Of a stretch of DNA of 64,000 nucleotides, positions 8,614 to 16,269 are shown piece by piece. Below the pieces are notes generated by a model. That model was given only the letters and a program-made list of their open reading frames with translations. It made no database searches and was not told the origin of the DNA. The stretch's first letter is position 1. Each line of letters starts with the position of its first letter. The stretch spans positions 16,399 to 80,398 of the forward strand of contig NZ_AYYM01000003.1 in NCBI RefSeq assembly GCF_001436035.1, written 5' to 3'. The DNA comes from Fructilactobacillus sanfranciscensis DSM 20451. Its GTDB lineage: Bacteria; Bacillota; Bacilli; Lactobacillales; Lactobacillaceae. The translations under genes were made by a program, and so were the position numbers.

Positions 8614-9468
8614 CTATTCATTGCTTATTTTTTCATATTTTCTAAAAACATTTATTATCATTGAAAATATAAAGAAAACTAATACAACAATATTTAAAAC
8701 CATCATCAAATTACTGCTAGAAACAAAAGCCGCACTGAACCACAAAGTTAAGGCTGCCACGATCATTGATAAGAATTCCATAATAGAAATGAATGTTGAC
8801 ATCATTTTGCTGTTAACGTTATGTTGAAATTCAATGTTAATTTGTTATTGTGCTTCAGACTTTTTAGTCCTACCAACATCTGTTCCAAAGTAATTCGATC
8901 TTCCAATTTTATGATTTTTTTAGGAATTAAGATTTGAATTAATATAAATGCAATAATAAAACCTAATAACGACAAGAGATAGATGTTGATTCCGATGTAA
9001 CTATAGATAGTTGCACCCACTCCACCACCAATTAAGCTACTGAATAACAGTGAGTAGTTATTTTTAACATTGAAATTTTTGATGCTTTCATGCTTTCTTT
9101 TGATTGTTTTAACAAAATATGTATCCAATGATCCAGTCATTCCCGCCGATGACATTCCATAAAAAAACCACGCTAAACTAATTAAAAGAAATGAACTTGT
9201 TGAAAAAATTAAAAAATAAGAGATGAAGATGAAAATTAACGATAATTGATACATGTTTTTTCTGAAATAATATCAGAGATTATTCCAGATGGAATTTCCA
9301 TGATTAGTGCAGCAATCATGAAAATGCTTTGAATTAAAGAAATTTGACTGATTGAAAAACCTTTATCCAATAAAATTACAGATAATATGGCATGGGCAAT
9401 ACCCTAGAAAAGTTATACATGAAATTTCCAGTTAAAAAGCTTTTTATTTGTGTATTTAAAGAATCCAT
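8614..9468 (-). pseudogene. Decayed MFS transporter
   Basis: Remains of a major facilitator superfamily exporter in at least three frames. ATG at 9468 after GGAGG starts MDSLNTQIKSFLTGNF, a shift near 9403-9408 moves to a frame with GFSISQISLIQS and the helix-2 motif EIPSGIISDIIS, a second shift near 9258 moves to a 150-residue piece (helices 3-6, including a GMTGSLDTYF segment), and a last 63-residue piece holds the final two helices. About 100 residues of the C-terminal half are missing compared with a normal 400-residue MFS protein. Several lesions plus a deletion make a sequencing artefact unlikely. Confidence 0.8.
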
Positions 9469-9495
9469 ATGGATTTTCCTCCACCATATTAATCG

Positions 9496-10014
9496 TTATT
9501 TATTTGTTTTTTTGGAAATTTCATCTGAAATGAAGGTAGTTGCAATTCCTTTAATGAAATGCTGATGACGTTTCTTACTACAGAGATAGTCAACGTAGTG
9601 ATTACCAGCAAAGAAAAAAATAACAACCACAATTAAGGTAGCTAATGTTGAAAATTCACCTAATTCAAGTTTTTCCATGACTTCATAGCTTGAAACAATC
9701 GCATGTAGAAAACCAGCATAGGAAACAAAGTACCAAGCAAATCCTTTATTATAAAAGCTATAAAAATTTTGCAAATCTTTTTTGTTAGAAGCCAGTCTAA
9801 CTAACTGTTGATGGGTATTCTTTTTATAATAATGAAAGAGAAGGGGAGGAAAAAGCCAATAAACAAATGAAATGCTTTTTTTCTTTCCTTTGCTACCTTG
9901 ATATTTAGCAAAAACCGTATTTGATTCCATTAATTCCATTTTCCCCTGATAAAGTGGAAAAATAAATAAAAGCCAATCAGCTACAAACGCACATAGTACA
10001 GTAAATTTTTCCAC
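9496..10014 (-). CDS. Hypothetical membrane protein (172 aa)
   Basis: Unrecognised protein with hydrophobic segments near residues 5-22, 48-62, 92-110 and 122-140 and a basic C-terminal end (KKRHQHFIKGI...KKTNK). The middle has a cytoplasmic charged stretch with ASNKKDLQNFYSF, reminiscent of small Lactobacillus membrane proteins of unknown function. ATG at 10014 follows AAAGGAGTTTTTGTTGTGGAAAA loosely. It is followed 27 bp later by the decayed MFS gene; no function can be assigned. Confidence 0.6.
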   Translation of the reverse strand: MEKFTVLCAFVADWLLFIFPLYQGKMELMESNTVFAKYQGSKGKKKSISFVYWLFPPLLFHYYKKNTHQQLVRLASNKKDLQNFYSFYNKGFAWYFVSYAGFLHAIVSSYEVMEKLELGEFSTLATLIVVVIFFFAGNHYVDYLCSKKRHQHFIKGIATTFISDEISKKTNK

Positions 10015-10092
10015 AACAAAAACTCCTTTATTTGTATGTTATGATAGAAGTTGACGAAGTTATTAAAATAAACACAAAAAGGTGATAATTGA

Positions 10093-10989
10093 GTGAGTAA
10101 AGTATTTAACAAAAAGGATTTTTTTGTCCTGATTGTCGGAATTTTAGCTGTCATTATTGGATTTTTCTATATTCAATTTGGAGTGGGCGTTGATGATAAA
10201 CCTGAATCAGTTAATTCACAACAACCAATTATTTTTGTTTCTGATCAAAATCGAACTTCAAGTGCTGCACGACATTTAGTAACTACGACAAGCCGTTCTG
10301 GTGGATCAGTTGCTATGCATGTTGATGTTTATGATAATGGTAAGATTCAGTATCTTGCCAATAAGAAAGTGAAGGAAGCTAAGCAACCGATTATTGAGGT
10401 TAGTTACAGTAGTCGTTCTAATACAACAAAAGAACAGTCTGCTAAATTACAAGCAATTTTAGTTCATTTGAATAAAAAGTATGGATATAAAACATATGAT
10501 GCAATTGGGTTCGGGTCAGGTGCATTGACGGTTTATGATAATGCAATCACATATGGAACAAAGAAAAATAAGATGAATTTAAGTCATTTTATTTCAATTG
10601 CGGGACCATATCAAGGGGTAATGGCTGATCATCCAAATGATCCGCATGCAACGCCAAATCAGATGACCAATGATCATCAGATACATTCCCATATCCAAGT
10701 TAATAATCAACAAATTACAAATAGTCGTTTCCCCAATTATTCTGATTTAAAGAAGAAATCAGGTAATTTGGACGAAAACACTAAGGTTCTTAATATATAC
10801 GGAGTCTTAAGTCCAAGTGATAAATCAGATGGTCGTGTTAGTGAACAATCAGCAACTGCGATTAAAAAATTAGTTAAGTCTGATAATTACCAATCACTTC
10901 GCCTTACTGGGCCAGCCGCATTACATTCTAATATTTTAGATAATCAAATTGCTGAAAGACTAGTTAATCGTTTCTTATTCAGTGATTAA
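10093..10989 (+). CDS. DUF915-type alpha/beta hydrolase-like protein, nucleophile apparently lost
   Basis: 298-residue protein with an N-terminal membrane anchor (about residues 10-28, FFVLIVGILAVIIGFFYI) and an extracellular alpha/beta hydrolase domain of the DUF915 family (PIIFVSDQNRTS, HFISIAGPYQGV, SDGRVSEQSA). DUF915 hydrolases usually have GHSNG or GHSMG at the nucleophile elbow; here the matching segment reads GFGSG, which puts glycine where the serine should be. The acid (SDGRV) and a histidine (AALHSNILDN) remain. It may be a non-catalytic binding protein. GTG start at 10093 after AAAGGTGATAATTGA. Confidence 0.75.
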   Translation: MSKVFNKKDFFVLIVGILAVIIGFFYIQFGVGVDDKPESVNSQQPIIFVSDQNRTSSAARHLVTTTSRSGGSVAMHVDVYDNGKIQYLANKKVKEAKQPIIEVSYSSRSNTTKEQSAKLQAILVHLNKKYGYKTYDAIGFGSGALTVYDNAITYGTKKNKMNLSHFISIAGPYQGVMADHPNDPHATPNQMTNDHQIHSHIQVNNQQITNSRFPNYSDLKKKSGNLDENTKVLNIYGVLSPSDKSDGRVSEQSATAIKKLVKSDNYQSLRLTGPAALHSNILDNQIAERLVNRFLFSD

Positions 10990-11022
10990 AAAAATTCCTC
11001 ATCCATTTGGATGGGGAATTTT
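10990..11022. terminator. Bidirectional terminator
   Basis: Imperfect stem AAAAATTCCTCATCC / GGATGGGGAATTTTT with a four-base loop, between the convergent DUF915 and pepO genes. Confidence 0.88.
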
Positions 11023-11028
11023 TGTTTA

Positions 11029-12948
11029 TTACCAGATTTTTACTCGTTTTTCGGGAGCAAGATACATTTCATCTTGTTCAGTAACGTCAAAAGTTGTGTA
11101 AAAATCATCTAAGTTTTTAACTTGAACGGATGCTCTTAATGGTGCGGGAGCATGAACGTCAATTGAAAGTAATAGTTGTTGGTATTCGGGGGTAGCTTTC
11201 ATCCGCCAAATTCTTGACCAATTAATGAAGAATGCTGCTAAATCAACATCATCTTCATTTTTAGCAGCTGCTTCGGCACAACTAAGACCACCGGCATCAG
11301 CAATGTTTTCAGAAACAGTTAGTTTTCCGTTAACCTTGCTGCCTGCAAATGGAATGCCATTAAATTCAGCAATCATTTGATCAGCTAATTTTTGGAAATG
11401 CTCATGATCAGCTTTGGTCCACCAGTTGTTAAGGTTTCCAAATTCATCAAAAAGTGATCCATTGTTATCAAAGGCATGAGAAATTTCATGGGCAATAACT
11501 GCTCCAACCCCACCATAGTTTTCACTTGAGCTTTGTTCCAAGCTATAAAATGGGGCTTGCAAAATAGCGGCAGGGAAGACAATTATATTTTTGAAAGGAT
11601 GGTAATAAGCGTTAACTGTAGAAGCACTCATTTCCCAACGTTCTCTTTCAACAGGTTGATTCCACTTGGCAAAAGAATCTTGGGTAGCAATTTTGCCAAA
11701 GTTTCTAGCATTATTTAATAAGGATAATTTTTCATCAACGTGGAATTTACTGTAAAGAGGATCAACTTCGTCAGGGTAACCAACTTGAATTCCGAGACTT
11801 GTTAACTTTTTAACGGCCATTTGTTTTGTTTCAGGACTCAACCAATCGTTGTTTTCTAGTCTGTTTTTATAAACAGCAATCATATTTTCGACCATGTGAT
11901 GAACATCTGCTTTGGCTTTTTCACCAAAGTATTTGTGTCCATAGTAATCACCAACAACTTGATCAAAAGTACCGGAAGCAAGGTAATAAGCAGCTTTAGT
12001 TGGGTTAGTAGCTTCTTTTTTACCAGACAAAGCACGACTGTAAATGCCACCAACTTGACGGAACTCTTCGCTAAGTAATGAACTGTAACCACTCACTGTT
12101 TTAACAATCATCCAAGCTTTCATCAAATCAAAGTTTTGTGGAGTTAATAATTCCTCTAAATGTTCAAAGTATTTAGGTTCAGTAACAATAACTGTATTAG
12201 GAACTTCGCCTACTAATTGATTAATTGCTGCTTTTAAGTTTAAAGCAGTCGTTGAACTAGCTAATTCATCAGTAGTTTGAGGATTGTACATCTTACTGTA
12301 ATCGGCAGATTCTTCAGCTGACTTAACGTTTGGCACAATTAGCTTATCAAACGCTTTGGCTTTTTCAACGGTTTCAACTGCTTCAGCATGATTATAACCA
12401 ATCATTTCTAATAATTTAACGTTCATATCAGTAAAAATTGGCATTAATTGTGCGTAAGCTGGGTTACCATCTTCATAGTATGTTTTATCAGGCATGAATA
12501 GAGAAGGACTTTCGGCAAATAAAGCATTAAGTTTTGCATTTTTCATATCAGGATCAATTCCTAGACTGAATGGAGTAGGTAATCCACTTAAAATCCAATC
12601 TGGGAGTTGATCATTAAGAGCTTGATAATTGGCAAGATTATTAATTCTATCGATAACTGGAAGTAATGGTGTGGCACCATCAGCATCACGACGTGCGTAA
12701 TCTTCTGCCATTTTGTAAAACTTAGTATATTCTTTTAATTCGGGAGTTTTAGCTGGAAGTGAGCCATCAGCTAAAGCAGCGGAATCATGCATCAAGGTTT
12801 TGTCGATGCCGTCAACTAAATCCATAAAACCACCAACAGATGAGTGATCACCAGGAATGGTGGCTTGTTTAATCCAGACACCATTTACGGCATCATAGAT
12901 GTTTTGCTTAATTTCATTTTTATCTACTGTAAACTTGTCTTTTGTCAT
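11029..12948 (-). CDS. pepO: Endopeptidase PepO (M13 neprilysin family)
   Basis: Cytosolic zinc metallo-oligopeptidase of about 639 residues that cuts casein-derived and other peptides in lactic acid bacteria. The catalytic helix VIAHEISHAFD carries two zinc histidines, and the third ligand is the glutamate in SENIADAGG; the N-terminal M13_N domain (KQNIYDAVNGVWIKQATIPGD onward) is full length. No signal peptide. The start ATG at 12948 is nine bases after GAAGGGA; an upstream in-frame TTG at 12957 would sit inside the binding region. Single-gene unit. Confidence 0.95.
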   Translation of the reverse strand: MTKDKFTVDKNEIKQNIYDAVNGVWIKQATIPGDHSSVGGFMDLVDGIDKTLMHDSAALADGSLPAKTPELKEYTKFYKMAEDYARRDADGATPLLPVIDRINNLANYQALNDQLPDWILSGLPTPFSLGIDPDMKNAKLNALFAESPSLFMPDKTYYEDGNPAYAQLMPIFTDMNVKLLEMIGYNHAEAVETVEKAKAFDKLIVPNVKSAEESADYSKMYNPQTTDELASSTTALNLKAAINQLVGEVPNTVIVTEPKYFEHLEELLTPQNFDLMKAWMIVKTVSGYSSLLSEEFRQVGGIYSRALSGKKEATNPTKAAYYLASGTFDQVVGDYYGHKYFGEKAKADVHHMVENMIAVYKNRLENNDWLSPETKQMAVKKLTSLGIQVGYPDEVDPLYSKFHVDEKLSLLNNARNFGKIATQDSFAKWNQPVERERWEMSASTVNAYYHPFKNIIVFPAAILQAPFYSLEQSSSENYGGVGAVIAHEISHAFDNNGSLFDEFGNLNNWWTKADHEHFQKLADQMIAEFNGIPFAGSKVNGKLTVSENIADAGGLSCAEAAAKNEDDVDLAAFFINWSRIWRMKATPEYQQLLLSIDVHAPAPLRASVQVKNLDDFYTTFDVTEQDEMYLAPEKRVKIW

Positions 12949-12990
12949 ATTTATCAAATCCCTTCAATGATTATTATTAATAGTAACAAA

Positions 12991-13023
12991 AAAACTACGT
13001 AAAAGTAACTTTAACGTAGTTTT
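12991..13023. terminator. Terminator between VIT genes and pepO
   Basis: Stem AAAACTACGT / ACGTAGTTTT with a 13-base loop and T-run on both strands, just downstream of the second VIT gene (52 bp before its stop on the minus strand it serves). Confidence 0.75.
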
Positions 13024-13051
13024 TTCTAAATTTAATTTGGTTTTTAAATGA

Positions 13052-13753
13052 TTAGAAGTAATGTCCGAAAATGATACCCACGAAATAGTGAATAAACATT
13101 GTTAAAATTCCGACGAAAACGTTCTGAATAATAGCAGTTTTAACGATTCCTTTTCCAAGAATTGCACTAAAGTAACCAGTTAAGGCAACTGCAATTACAA
13201 CGGCAATAATGGTTCCTGTCCATTTAAATTCTGTGGGAAGTAGGGTCATTGCCAATAATGGAAGTGAACCACCAAGAGCGGCAGATACTAATGAAGAAAA
13301 AGCAGCTGACCAGGGGCTCATGTAATGACCAATTTGCATATCATATTTAACTGAGACCATAGTTTGAAGGGCGTTTTTACTTAATAAATCATCAGCAATT
13401 TCATCGGCAGTAGTTTCTGAAATTCCCCGTTCCATGTAGTAGTCTACAACGTCTTGACGTTCACCGGTAAAGTTAGTATCTAATAACGTTTCTTCTTCAC
13501 GAACGGCAGATTCTTCTGTATCACGTTGAGAACTAACTGAGGCATATTCTCCTCCGGCCATTGAAAAGGCACAAGCAAGTAAGTCCGCAAGACCAGCAAT
13601 GAAAATTGTATAGATGTCAGTAGTTGCTACTCCGACAGAGAATAGCACACCAACAACAGTTAAAATTCCGTCGTTAGAACCAAGGACCCCGGCTCGAAGG
13701 TTATTTAATCGTTCGTCCATTGTTAATTTATGATGCTTTTTAAATAGTTTCAT
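13052..13753 (-). CDS. VIT1/CCC1 family metal transporter, second copy
   Basis: 233-residue membrane protein of the CCC1/VIT1 iron-manganese transporter family: N-terminal LRAGVLGSNDGILTVVGVLFSVG, a charged central hairpin (residues about 75-135, QRDTEESAVREEETLLD) that contains the metal-binding acidic residues, and three C-terminal helices. It follows the first copy after 12 bp and shares its architecture with clear divergence. Family members move Fe2+ or Mn2+ out of the cytosol. Together with the Fur-type regulator near 16 kb they suggest a metal-detoxification operon. Confidence 0.88.
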   Translation of the reverse strand: MKLFKKHHKLTMDERLNNLRAGVLGSNDGILTVVGVLFSVGVATTDIYTIFIAGLADLLACAFSMAGGEYASVSSQRDTEESAVREEETLLDTNFTGERQDVVDYYMERGISETTADEIADDLLSKNALQTMVSVKYDMQIGHYMSPWSAAFSSLVSAALGGSLPLLAMTLLPTEFKWTGTIIAVVIAVALTGYFSAILGKGIVKTAIIQNVFVGILTMFIHYFVGIIFGHYF

Positions 13754-13765
13754 GATTTATTCCTC

Positions 13766-14458
13766 CTAACCTGCTAAAATTCCAACCAATACCCCAACTG
13801 AGTATGTAACAGTCATGGTAACGATTCCTGAGATTACGTTTCGTAATACTGAATGTGTCTTGTTAGCTTTACTCAAAATTGCAGCTAAATAACCGGTAAT
13901 TGCTAGAGCAATAATCACAGCAATAAAAGTCGTGGCAATATGCATGTTCTTAGGACCCACAAAGATTGAAATCAAAGGAAGTAATGATCCTAAAGGAAAT
14001 GAAATCAAAGATGCCAAAGCAGCTGCATATGGACTAGTGAATTTACTTGGGTCAAATGAGTAACGTTCCCGTACAGCAGTGGTAAGTGCATTATTAGTCA
14101 TCATTTCAGTAGTTGCTTTATGTGCTAATTCTTCAGCCATTCCAGTTGCCATGTATTTTTGTTGAACGAAATCAAATTCTTTTTGATAATTATCAGCTAA
14201 GGCTTGTTTCTCAGTAGCAACGGCTTTACGTTCGGAATCCTTTTGACTATTAACCGAAACATATTCACCCATGGTCATAGAAACACTACCGGCTAGCATT
14301 CCGGCTAAACCAGACACCAAGATGGCCCAATTACTGGTAGAGGCCCCAGCTACCCCTAAAACAATTCCAGCAATTGATAAAATCCCATCATTGGCACCCA
14401 TCACACTAGCCCGTAAAACGTTAATTTTTTGGGCTAATGACATTTTTTTCTTTTTCAT
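13766..14458 (-). CDS. VIT1/CCC1 family metal transporter, first copy
   Basis: 230-residue CCC1/VIT1 protein with LRASVMGANDGILSIAGIVLGVAG, GSVSMTMGEYVSVNSQKDSERKA and a long acidic cytosolic hairpin up to about residue 135, then three helices. It is the promoter-proximal member of a tandem paralogous pair; the second gene starts 12 bp later. A 7-1-7 palindrome lies 25 bp upstream of the start, as expected for control by a Fur/PerR/MntR-type repressor. ATG is preceded by GGGAGCTTCGATT. Function (Mn or Fe efflux) is known for the family, the ion here is not determined. Confidence 0.88.
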   Translation of the reverse strand: MKKKKMSLAQKINVLRASVMGANDGILSIAGIVLGVAGASTSNWAILVSGLAGMLAGSVSMTMGEYVSVNSQKDSERKAVATEKQALADNYQKEFDFVQQKYMATGMAEELAHKATTEMMTNNALTTAVRERYSFDPSKFTSPYAAALASLISFPLGSLLPLISIFVGPKNMHIATTFIAVIIALAITGYLAAILSKANKTHSVLRNVISGIVTMTVTYSVGVLVGILAG

Positions 14459-14482
14459 AATCGAAGCTCCCTATTTATAACT

Positions 14483-14497
14483 ATTCTAATTTAGAAT
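14483..14497. promoter_or_regulatory. 7-1-7 palindrome, candidate Fur/PerR-type operator of the VIT pair
   Basis: ATTCTAA-T-TTAGAAT is a perfect 7-1-7 inverted repeat 25 bp upstream of the first VIT gene. The geometry equals that of PerR/Fur/Zur boxes (PerR: TTATAATnATTATAA). A Fur-family gene lies 1.3 kb away. Binding is inferred. Confidence 0.6.
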
Positions 14498-14536
14498 ACT
14501 CTTTTATTTTACCTTAAAATTTAATTGTAGTAAATA

Positions 14537-15204
14537 CTAAATTTGAGTTGGGTATTTAATTTTAAAAATTCTATTTAGAGATGGATATTTAACAATGTCT
14601 AATGTATGATCATTCATTTGTGCTAAATAGACATTTGAAATATTAGTGTGTTTAGCTTGTAACATTTCATTTAATTGTTCTTCCGTAATTCCTTCACGTT
14701 TTAAAGAATTTGGATTTAATTGTCCATCAGAAATAAGAGGGTAGCTGACAGAGTCATCATCGTAAGTGTTAACGGTAAGTTGTCCATTTTGTTCTAAAGT
14801 AGCATTTGGACATCTTTAATATCATTAACTCCATGAGTTCGAAGTTTGAATGTTAATTCACTGGCAGTTACACCATTTTTGAGAGCTCGACGCACGTTAA
14901 TGATTCCATTTGAAATCAAAACTTGTGGGCTCCCGTTAATCAGCTTATTTAAAGTTGTATTCTGCGAGGTTAAAAATTTAATTGTAAAGACAATTACTGA
15001 CCAAATTAACATAATGACAATGAATTGAAGGTTAGTAATTTGAGAATTGTAAATGGTTCCCCCAATAATTCCCCCAAAAATGTAGTTTTGAACCTGATCA
15101 ATGGCATTAGAAGGGGCTAAGTTACCTTTTCCAGAGAGGTTTATTTGAAGCACAATCGTAATTAAACCAACGATAAACTTCAAGGCAATGTCCCAGTAAT
15201 CCAT
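14537..15204 (-). pseudogene. DUF421 (YetF-type) membrane protein, frameshifted
   Basis: ATG at 15204 (MDYWDIALKFIVGL) starts a DUF421 protein with three N-terminal helices and the cytoplasmic domain segment SPQVLISNGIINVRRALKNG. Near 14815-14820 the frame shifts by one base: the current frame stops soon after (DVQMLL), whereas the remaining 85 codons in the neighbouring frame continue the family C-terminus (LEQNGQLTVNTYDDDSVSYP, then LNEMLQAKHTNISNVYLAQM) to a TAG at 14537. The missing part includes the conserved end of the YetF fold, so the product is probably inactive. Confidence 0.8.
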
Positions 15205-15687
15205 TTCACCATTTGTTCCGCCAGCACTACCAAAACTAAAATCAGCAGATTTAACTTGATGGGGTTGATTAACTAAATTTGTTTTTGCTAATGAATAACT
15301 AGATTGATCACCATTGAAACTAACAGTATAGTATTTTTTCCCAATTTGTAAGGTCATGCCATCAGCAAGAGTAGTGCTACTTGAATAAATTTGATTAGTA
15401 GAAACATGATGGTCTTTGGCAACTTTTTTAATTAATTGGACAGTTTAACCAGTTTTACTATCAGAATTTTGTTGGTCAATTAAACGACCAGCTTGCATTG
15501 CGATGATTAATGCTCCAATCATCGAAACTAAAATAAATAAGGAACGAAAACGAGGATTATTTTGGTTTCGGTAGTAAAAAATTCCACTGATAATCATAAC
15601 TAGGGCAATAAAAGCCGTTAGAATTGAATGAAAATAGGTGATTAAGTTAAAACTATGTTCAATGTATTGTAATGAATATAAATTCAT
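15205..15687 (-). pseudogene. DUF3290 membrane protein interrupted by TAA
   Basis: ATG at 15687 begins a DUF3290 protein with two helices (residues about 18-38 and 48-65). After SDSKTG an in-frame TAA (15445-15447) stops translation, but the same frame then continues open through the rest of the domain (TVQLIKKVAKDHHVSTNQIY, later LQIGKKYYTVSFNGDQS). A C-to-T change in a CAA codon would explain the stop. The frame then runs without a stop into the DUF421 gene, an unusual in-frame junction. DUF3290 and DUF421 genes are normally adjacent partners in lactobacilli; here both are damaged. Confidence 0.78.
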
Positions 15688-15715
15688 AGTTCAGACTCCT
15701 TAATTAAAATATGTA

Positions 15716-15748
15716 TTAAAAAACCTACGAAATTAATTCGTGGGAAAT
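15716..15748 (-). terminator. Terminator of the Fur-family gene
   Basis: Short stem CCTACGAA / TTCGTGGG with a five-base loop; read leftward it is followed by six T. It lies directly after the regulator stop codon. Confidence 0.75.
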
Positions 15749-15750
15749 TT

Positions 15751-16200
15751 TTATTGGTTCGCAAGCTTTTCTTGGCATTCTTTACAAATCCCATGAATGG
15801 AAATGCTTGATACAGTTGGCTTGAAACCAACTGTGCGAGTTTTATCTTTCAAATTTTTTTCAATCTCTGCAAACTCAGGATCATCGATATCGATAATCTT
15901 ATTACAGATATCACAGGCAGCGTGCAAATGAGGGTGATCGTAGAAATCGTAACGATAACCACTGTCAACACTAGGTAATTCAATAATTAAATTCAACTTT
16001 TTGAAGAGTCGTAAGTTATTGTAAACCGTTGCCATGCTTAAATTAGGAAAAGTTTTGTCTAACACGTTGAAAATAGTCTCAACAGTGGGATGATTGTCGT
16101 TTTCAATCAAATATTTTAAGATAATTTGTCTTTGCGGAGTAATGCGAACGTTATTTTCTTTCAACCGTTTCATCGCATTATCGTAATGTTTATTAGTCAT
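15751..16200 (-). CDS. Fur-family regulator, PerR-like
   Basis: 149-residue DNA-binding repressor. Winged-helix domain at residues about 1-85 (RITPQRQIILKYL, HPTVETIFNVL, LSMATVYNNLRLF) and dimerisation domain with structural zinc cysteines in CDICN and CKECQ. The regulatory-site segment HPHLHAACD and the histidine-rich stretch resemble PerR, which senses peroxide through Fe/Mn; Fur and Zur cannot be excluded. It is monocistronic and lies upstream of the DUF3290-DUF421 and VIT genes, whose palindromic operator it may bind. ATG at 16200 after GAGGCAAGT. Confidence 0.88.
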   Translation of the reverse strand: MTNKHYDNAMKRLKENNVRITPQRQIILKYLIENDNHPTVETIFNVLDKTFPNLSMATVYNNLRLFKKLNLIIELPSVDSGYRYDFYDHPHLHAACDICNKIIDIDDPEFAEIEKNLKDKTRTVGFKPTVSSISIHGICKECQEKLANQ

Positions 16201-16269
16201 ACTTGCCTCATTTCTAAATTACTAATGTTGCATTAAAATTTTATTAAATGCGCTGAAATCAAGCCAAGT

